A DNA stretch of 63,396 nt, taken from NCBI GenBank assembly GCA_037890055.1, contig JBBKBD010000011.1; one strand, 5' to 3'. Shown here piece after piece: positions 57,766-63,396 of the stretch. The notes below the pieces were generated by a model. It made no database searches. It saw nothing but the letters and a program-made list of their open reading frames with translations, and was not told the DNA's origin. The stretch's first letter is position 1. Every line of letters starts with the position of its first letter. A program made the position numbers and the translations under genes. The DNA is from Mediannikoviicoccus sp037890055. Lineage in GTDB: Bacteria > Bacillota > Clostridia > Tissierellales > Peptoniphilaceae.

Positions 57766-58872
57766 TATTTATCTATTGCTTTCATCTTTAGATATTCGTC
57801 AATAAAATCGTCCAGTTCTCCGTCCATAACTGCCTGTATATTTCCGGTTTCATAGTTGGTTCTATGGTCTTTTACAAGGCAATATGGATTGAATACATAT
57901 GACCTTATTTGTGAACCCCATGCTATTTTATTGTACTTTCCTTGAATATCTTCAATTTTTTCTCTGTTTTCTTCTTCCTTTATTGCAATAAGCCTTGCTT
58001 TAAGCATATTCATTGCAGTTTCCCTATTGGTAATTTGACTTCTCTCCGACTGACACTGCACCGTAACCCCAGTTGGTATGTGGGTTATTCTAACGGCGGA
58101 GTCGGTGGTGTTAACATGTTGTCCACCCGCACCACTTGCTCTATAGGTGTCGATACGAAGGTCGTTCATGTCGATTTCAAAATCGTTACGATTGTCGATG
58201 TCGGGATATACGTCCACCGATGCAAAGGAAGTATGTCTCTTTTTATTTGAGTCAAATGGAGAAATTCTAACAAGTCTATGAACGCCTTTTTCAGACTTAA
58301 GATAGCCATAGGCATACATTCCCTTCACCATCATGGTTACGGATTTTATGCCGCCTTCGGTGTCACGATTGTAGTCGAGAACCGTGTAGCTATAGCCCTT
58401 GTCACTAAGCCATCTGGTGTACATTCTTAGGAGCATCTCAGTCCAATCCTGGGCCTCGGTGCCTCCTGCTCCAGAGTTTATGGCAAATATGGCGTTGTTT
58501 TTGTCATATTCGCCACTTAACATGGTCTTTAGCTTTGCCTTGTTCAGTTTCTTTCGAAGCCTTTGTATCCTCTGATTTATTTCATCGTCATACTCCGGCG
58601 ACTCTTCTTCTCGAACAAGTTCTATTAGGGTCTTTAGGTCTTCAAGTTCTTCTCTTAAATTGTCATATTCTCCAACATTGTCCTTTAGGGACTTTATCTT
58701 GGAGAAGACATCTTGGGCAGTGTCACTGTCGTCCCAAAAGCCCTCCTCCAAGGTTTTACTTTCTAAATCTTTTAATTCACTTCTTAGTTTTGGTAAGTCA
58801 AAGAGAGTCTCCGACTTCTTCTAGGTCGTTGGATAGGTCCTTAATCTCTTCATTTACTACATATGTGTCCAT
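57765..58872 (-). CDS. prfB: Peptide chain release factor 2 with programmed +1 frameshift
   Basis: Release factor 2 reading UGA and UAA. Translation starts at ATG 58872; after 24 codons (ending EEVGDSL) it meets CTT TGA C (UGA at 58798-58800), the classic prfB frameshift site, with GGAG a few bases upstream to promote slippage. The +1 frame continues DLPKLRSELKDLE into the remaining protein ending at 57765. The GGQ catalytic loop (ASGAGGQHVNTTDSAVR) is present. Calling the gene only from the internal Met at 58751 loses the N terminus. It follows secA with no gap (TAGATGG). Confidence 0.95.
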
Positions 58873-61596
58873 CTATGCATCCCTACCGCAACATTTTTTA
58901 TATTTCTTTCCGCTGCCACATGGACATGGGTCGTTTCTTCCAATCTTCTTGCCCTTAACAATTGTTACTTGGTCTTCGGAAGTTTTGGTTTCCTTGGCAA
59001 CTTGTTTTCTTTCTATCTCTTCAACTGGTCTAACATTAAACAGTCCCTTTAATGTGTCCTCTTTAATAGAGTGGTTCATTTCTTCGAACATATCGAAACC
59101 TTCTTCGTTATACGCTCTTACAGGGTCTTGTTGACCATAGGATCTAAGTCCAATACCTTGACGAAGTTGATCCATGGCGTCAATGTGGTCCATCCACTTT
59201 CTATCAACTACCATTAGAAGGATAACACGTTCTATCTCTCTAAATCTTTCAGCGCCCATTTCCGCTTCTTTGTCGTTGTAGGCCTGTTCAGCTCTTTCAG
59301 TTAGATAGTTTTTAAGGTCCGTTCTCTTCCATCCACTCATGTTGGAAAAGTCTAGGTATCCTTCGGGCATAAATGCAGATTTTAGATATAGCATAAGGCC
59401 TTCCATATCCCAGTCTTCTGGATGGTCTCCACCTTGAGTAAAGTTATCTACAGTAAGGGAGATTATTTCATGTAACATTTCAAGAATGTACTCTTTCATG
59501 TTTTCGCCTTGAAGAACTCTCTCTCTTTCTCCATAGATTATCTTTCTTTGAACATTCATAACGTCGTCATATTGAAGAACGTGCTTACGAATACCAAAGT
59601 TGTTAACTTCTACTTTCTTTTGTGCCCTTTCAATGGCCTTTGTTACTGGCTTGAACTCTAGTGGTTCGTCTTCAGGGAAGTCGCCTCTTTCAGCAAACTT
59701 TTGGATGGTTTCTCCACCGAAAAGTCTCATTAGATTGTCTTCTAGTGACACGAAGAACCTTGAACTACCAGGGTCTCCCTGTCTTCCAGCACGACCTCTA
59801 AGCTGATTGTCAACACGTCTTGACTCGTGTCTTTCAGTACCTAAGATATATAGTCCACCGGCTTCAAGTACCTTCTTTGCGTCTTCGTCAGTTTGTTTTT
59901 TATACTTTTCGTAAAGATTATGATAAACATTTTTTGCCGCTTTGATTTCCTCGTCATCTGTTTCCACAAATGAGTCTAAGGCTTCAAGCACATAGTCTGC
60001 ATAACCTTGTTTTTTCATATCGTGTTTAGCCATAAAGTCTGGGTTACCACCAAGAATAATATCCGTACCACGGCCTGCCATGTTTGTGGCGATGGTAACT
60101 TTGCCAAATGTACCAGCTTGTGCTACGATTTCTGCCTCTCTCTCGTGTTGCTTAGCATTAAGAACATCATGAGGGATGCCTTCTTTTTTAAGAAGTCTTG
60201 AGATTATTTCAGAAACTTCGATGGATGCAGTACCTACAAGTATAGGCTGTCCAGTTTCGTGAACCCTCTTAACCTCTTCAACTATGGCTCTGTATTTTGC
60301 TTCTGTGTTTATATATACTCTGTCGTGGTTGTCCTCTCTTATAACTGGTTTGTTTGTAGGAATTTCCACAACGTCCATATTGTAAATTTCAGAAAACTCG
60401 TCTTCTTCAGTCTTTGCAGTACCGGTCATACCTGAAAGCTTGTTGTACATTCTAAAGTAGTTTTGGAATGTAATTGTAGCAAGGGTTTTAGATTCGGATT
60501 GAACTGCAACTCCTTCCTTTGCTTCAATGGCTTGGTGTAGACCGTCTGAGTATCTTCTACCTTCCATAATACGGCCTGTGAACTCATCTACAATTAAAAC
60601 TTCGCCATCTTTAAGCACATAGTCAATGTCTTTTTTCATTGTGTGATGTGCTTTTAGAGCTTGGTTTATGTGGTGAGCTGTTTCCATGTTTGAAACATCA
60701 GATAGGTTTTCAAGTCCAAAGTACTGTTCTGCCTTTGCAGTACCCTTTTCAGTAAGGGATGCAGTTTTCTTCTTTTCGTCTACTACAAAGTCAACTTTTT
60801 CTTCCTTTATTTCTTTGTCGAAGATGTCTTGTTTTTCTTCGTTAGGGTCAATTATTCTTCCAGTAAGGGTTCTAACAAACCTGTCCGCTCTAACATACAT
60901 ATCGGTAGATTCGTCTCCCATACCAGAAATTATAAGTGGAGTTCTAGCCTCGTCTATAAGAATGGAGTCAACCTCGTCCACTATGGCATAGTTTAAGTCC
61001 CTTTGTACTTGCTCTTCTTTATATATAACCATGTTGTCCCTTAGGTAGTCGAAACCAAATTGGTTGTTAGTACCGTAAGTTATATCACAGTTATAATTTT
61101 TCTTTCTTTCATCGTTGTCAAGGCCATGAACGATACATCCAACTGTTAGTCCTAGGAATTCATGAACCTTACCCATCCACTCCATATCACGCTTAGCAAG
61201 ATAGTCGTTTACGGTTACAACGTGAACGCCATCTCCAGGAAGTGCGTTTAAGTAAGCTGGTAGTGTTGCCACAAGTGTTTTACCTTCACCTGTTTTCATT
61301 TCCGCAATTCTACCTTGGTGTAGTATTACACCACCAATTAGCTGTACCCTATATTGTTTCATTCCTAAAACTCTAAAGGAGGCTTCCCTTACAACTGCGA
61401 AAGCTTCAACTAAAAGGTCGTCCAGTGTAGCACCTTTTTTTAATCTATCTTTAAATTCAACTGTTTTGTTTTTTAACTCTTCGTCACTGAGTTTTTGCAT
61501 TTCTTCATCAAGGGCTTCAATTTTATCAATAATAGGTTCAATTTTTTTAACCTCTTTTTTAGAGCCCATTGAGAATAAGTTTTTTAAAATTTCCAT
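58873..61596 (-). CDS. secA: Preprotein translocase ATPase
   Basis: 907-residue SecA motor of the Sec system. Visible are the Walker A region EMKTGEGKTLVATLPAYLNAL (near residue 100), the DEVDSILIDEARTPLIISG motif, the second helicase half with NMAGRGTDIILGG and RRVDNQLRGRAGRQGDPG, and a C-terminal zinc-binding SEC-C motif (NDPCPCGSGKKYKKCCG) for SecB or ribosome contact. It uses ATP to push proteins, including the pilins of this window, through SecYEG. GAGGTGG precedes the ATG, and prfB follows directly. Confidence 0.96.
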   Translation of the reverse strand: MEILKNLFSMGSKKEVKKIEPIIDKIEALDEEMQKLSDEELKNKTVEFKDRLKKGATLDDLLVEAFAVVREASFRVLGMKQYRVQLIGGVILHQGRIAEMKTGEGKTLVATLPAYLNALPGDGVHVVTVNDYLAKRDMEWMGKVHEFLGLTVGCIVHGLDNDERKKNYNCDITYGTNNQFGFDYLRDNMVIYKEEQVQRDLNYAIVDEVDSILIDEARTPLIISGMGDESTDMYVRADRFVRTLTGRIIDPNEEKQDIFDKEIKEEKVDFVVDEKKKTASLTEKGTAKAEQYFGLENLSDVSNMETAHHINQALKAHHTMKKDIDYVLKDGEVLIVDEFTGRIMEGRRYSDGLHQAIEAKEGVAVQSESKTLATITFQNYFRMYNKLSGMTGTAKTEEDEFSEIYNMDVVEIPTNKPVIREDNHDRVYINTEAKYRAIVEEVKRVHETGQPILVGTASIEVSEIISRLLKKEGIPHDVLNAKQHEREAEIVAQAGTFGKVTIATNMAGRGTDIILGGNPDFMAKHDMKKQGYADYVLEALDSFVETDDEEIKAAKNVYHNLYEKYKKQTDEDAKKVLEAGGLYILGTERHESRRVDNQLRGRAGRQGDPGSSRFFVSLEDNLMRLFGGETIQKFAERGDFPEDEPLEFKPVTKAIERAQKKVEVNNFGIRKHVLQYDDVMNVQRKIIYGERERVLQGENMKEYILEMLHEIISLTVDNFTQGGDHPEDWDMEGLMLYLKSAFMPEGYLDFSNMSGWKRTDLKNYLTERAEQAYNDKEAEMGAERFREIERVILLMVVDRKWMDHIDAMDQLRQGIGLRSYGQQDPVRAYNEEGFDMFEEMNHSIKEDTLKGLFNVRPVEEIERKQVAKETKTSEDQVTIVKGKKIGRNDPCPCGSGKKYKKCCGRDA

Positions 61597-61877
61597 ATTC
61601 CACCTCGTTATCCACGGTTAATTTTAACACATTCTCTGTCCATTATTCAAATTAAACTTTGAAATTTACACATTTAATCAAAAAAGACCCCACAATGTGA
61701 AATCTTTTAAATTTATTATAATCTAATGCGAAAAACAAAATTAAAATTCGTCTATAATTTCACTACCCTCTATTATATAATGAAAGTCAACAATTTCATA
61801 GCTAAATAGCTGAAAATTTCAATAATAGATGTTTTTCTTTCCTTATTTATATTATAATGATAGATGGAGGTGGCAAG

Positions 61878-62882
61878 ATGAAATATTTAGAATCACATTC
61901 TAACGACCCACAATATAATTTGAGTTTTGAAGAATATATCTTTAAAAATTTGCCGTTGGAGGAAGAAGAGTATGTATACCTTTGGATTAACGATCCATCT
62001 ATAATCATAGGAAGAAACCAAAACGCCTATGCAGAAATAAACGAAGACTATGTAATTGAACACAACCTAAAGGTGTGCAGAAGAATCACTGGAGGGGGTG
62101 CTGTTTACCACGACTTAGGAAACCTAAACTTCTCCTTCGTAACAAAGACCAAGGGCCACGATAGAATCGACTTTAAACAATACTATATCCCTATCGTAAA
62201 TGCACTTAAGGCAATTGGAATTGACGCTGAACTTTCTGGTAGAAACGACATAACCATCGACGGAAAAAAATGTATCGGTTCAAGCCAGTCAGTTTATAAC
62301 CACAGAGTTCTTTCAAATGGCTGTATCCTTTTCAATGTTCAATTAGAAGAACTGGCAAAGGCACTTAATGTAAGAAAAGAGAAACTTGCATCAAAGGGAG
62401 TAAAGTCAGTAAGAGCAAGGGTTACAAATATTGCTCCATACCTTGAAGACAAAAACCTTTCAACAGAGGACTTTAAAGCAATACTACTAAGGGAAATCTT
62501 TAAACAATTTGACGAAGAACCAGAAGAGTATGTGTTATCAGAAGAAGAACTTCAGGGAGTTAAGGAAATTTACGACTCAAGATTTTCTATGGATGCATGG
62601 AACTATGGTAAAAAACCTGTGGGAGAAGTAATACAATATAGAAAATTCCCAGCGGGCTTTGTAGAACTTGCCTATGACCTGGACAATGGAAAGATTAGAA
62701 ATCTTTATATAAACGGAGACTTCTTCGGAAAAGAAGACGTGGAAGAAATAAGAGAAAAACTTGAAGGCATAGACTACAAGAAGTCAAAAGTAATTGAAAT
62801 ATTGGAAAGCTTCAAATTAGAAGACTACTTTGGAAATATTACAGCTGGGGAACTTGCGGATGTGTTTTTTCAAGATTGTTAG
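61878..62882 (+). CDS. lplA: Lipoate-protein ligase A
   Basis: 334-residue lipoate-protein ligase. The substrate loop RRITGGGAVYHDLGNLNFSF and the catalytic-lysine region NDITIDGKKCIGSSQ are clear, and a C-terminal domain (from about 245) is present, as in full-length LplA. It activates lipoate and attaches it to E2 or GcvH proteins. The frame opens at 61857, but GGAGGTGG lies before ATG 61878, which gives the family start MKYLESHSNDPQYNLSFEEY. A TATAAT box is about 25 bases upstream. Confidence 0.93.
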   Translation: MKYLESHSNDPQYNLSFEEYIFKNLPLEEEEYVYLWINDPSIIIGRNQNAYAEINEDYVIEHNLKVCRRITGGGAVYHDLGNLNFSFVTKTKGHDRIDFKQYYIPIVNALKAIGIDAELSGRNDITIDGKKCIGSSQSVYNHRVLSNGCILFNVQLEELAKALNVRKEKLASKGVKSVRARVTNIAPYLEDKNLSTEDFKAILLREIFKQFDEEPEEYVLSEEELQGVKEIYDSRFSMDAWNYGKKPVGEVIQYRKFPAGFVELAYDLDNGKIRNLYINGDFFGKEDVEEIREKLEGIDYKKSKVIEILESFKLEDYFGNITAGELADVFFQDC

Positions 62883-62885
62883 TTA

Positions 62886-62912
62886 AGAGAGGAAGAGTTC
62901 TTCCTCTTTTTT
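62886..62912 (+). terminator. lplA terminator
   Basis: AGAGGAA-GAGTTC-TTCCTCT followed by TTTTTT, 4 bases after the stop. Confidence 0.85.
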
Positions 62913-62959
62913 TGTGGGAAAAAGTTTTAAAAAACTTTTTATGAAAATTTTATTTTTAT

Positions 62960-63170
62960 TTTGTAGGACATTGCCCTACCACTCTAGTATTTCTAATTTA
63001 TTTTTTCTTTTAATCTACCAAGGAGGAAAAGGCACTGTTTCGTACGTTCCTTTCCCCCTTGAGAACCCCCTTTACCTCCCAACGACTTGGGGATATCCCC
63101 AAGACCCCTTTTAAAAAGTTGTTGGAAAGCTAAGGCTTTCCTGTTTGTGCCTATCGGCACCATAATTGGA
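62960..63170 (+). repeat. Structured element S, copy 5
   Basis: TGTAGGA...CCCTACC; CCAAGGAGG...CCCCCTTG outer stem with GTTTCGTACG inside; CTTGGGGATATCCCCAAG; GGAAAGC-TAAG-GCTTTCC; GTGCC-TATC-GGCAC followed by CATAAT. Frames read through it (62914-63323) are not genes. Confidence 0.8.
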
Positions 63171-63201
63171 AATAATACAAAATATCATCTTAAGAGACTT
63201 T

Positions 63202-63282
63202 TGCATTTGCTTTTCAACGAAAAGCAAATGAGATTCTTCGACTCCAAAATTTTTTTCAAAAATTTTTCCGCTCAGAATGACA
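63202..63282. repeat. Hairpin repeat unit (family H)
   Basis: CATTTGCTTTTC-AAC-GAAAAGCAAATG, AGATTCTTCGACTCC, AAAATTTTTTTCAAAAATTTTT, CCGCTCAGAATGACA. The last 110 bases of the window hold no gene. Confidence 0.85.
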
Positions 63283-63396
63283 CAAATAGTGCTAATATTC
63301 CTAGTAAAGATAAAAATCTATGAAACAAAACTATAAAATCGAAGGGCTTTTGTACCGTAAGAATGACAGGATGAATGGGTCATATGGTTCAACAAA

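Noticed and set aside
62914..63323. Plus-strand frames at the window end
   Set aside because: Readings through element S copy 5 and a family H unit.

Overview
The window is about 63.4 kb of low-GC Gram-positive chromosome. Evidence: strong GGAGG ribosome binding sites, an S-box (SAM-I) riboswitch before metK, Firmicutes-type neighbourhoods (carD-yacL-ispD-ispF, frnE-rlmB-yacP, PadR-DUF1700-adhesin, sigma-DUF1659-DUF2922-YvrJ), sortase-anchored pilins and rubrerythrin. I infer an anaerobic Clostridia/Tissierellia relative, most like the anaerobic cocci (Peptoniphilaceae); genus level is a guess. No rRNA, tRNA or CRISPR array was seen.

Layout. 0.2-1.3 kb: azlCD amino-acid exporter. 1.5-5.5 kb: a degraded defence patch with a truncated RhuM-like gene, a BcgI-like two-subunit restriction-modification system (nuclease-methylase plus specificity subunit carrying short tandem repeats) and a dead HTH regulator. 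5.7-31 kb: mostly minus-strand housekeeping genes: an LtaS-like enzyme, a macro-domain protein coupled to a polyphosphate:AMP phosphotransferase, an HPr-like protein without the catalytic histidine, rubrerythrin, MreB, a PadR envelope operon, metK with its riboswitch, the ispDF operon, copper export, NAD salvage, purine uptake, an amylase-pgpA-rnhA-trkA overlapping operon, and the frnE-rlmB-yacP operon on the plus strand.

31-55 kb is accessory. It holds a DUF4143 ATPase behind five 23-bp tandem repeats, a sigma-factor cassette divergent from a gene with a perfect LexA-type box in its promoter spacer, and a sortase-pilus locus: a backbone pilin and a 4,806-residue multidomain adhesin, without a sortase. 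Two inward-facing GIY-YIG nuclease cassettes, about 90% identical in protein, bracket this locus.

Around these genes lie two families of structured intergenic repeats. One has at least 16 units in which fixed linkers join hairpins whose arms change in sequence but stay self-complementary. The other is a 200-230 bp element with five copies whose stems appear to covary. They often sit side by side and cluster around the GIY-YIG genes. I regard this repeat and nuclease assemblage as the best candidate for an undescribed system; that nuclease and repeats work together is inference.

55.6-63.4 kb returns to core genes: tex, prfB (with its programmed +1 frameshift), secA and a lipoate-protein ligase, ending in another copy of both repeat families.
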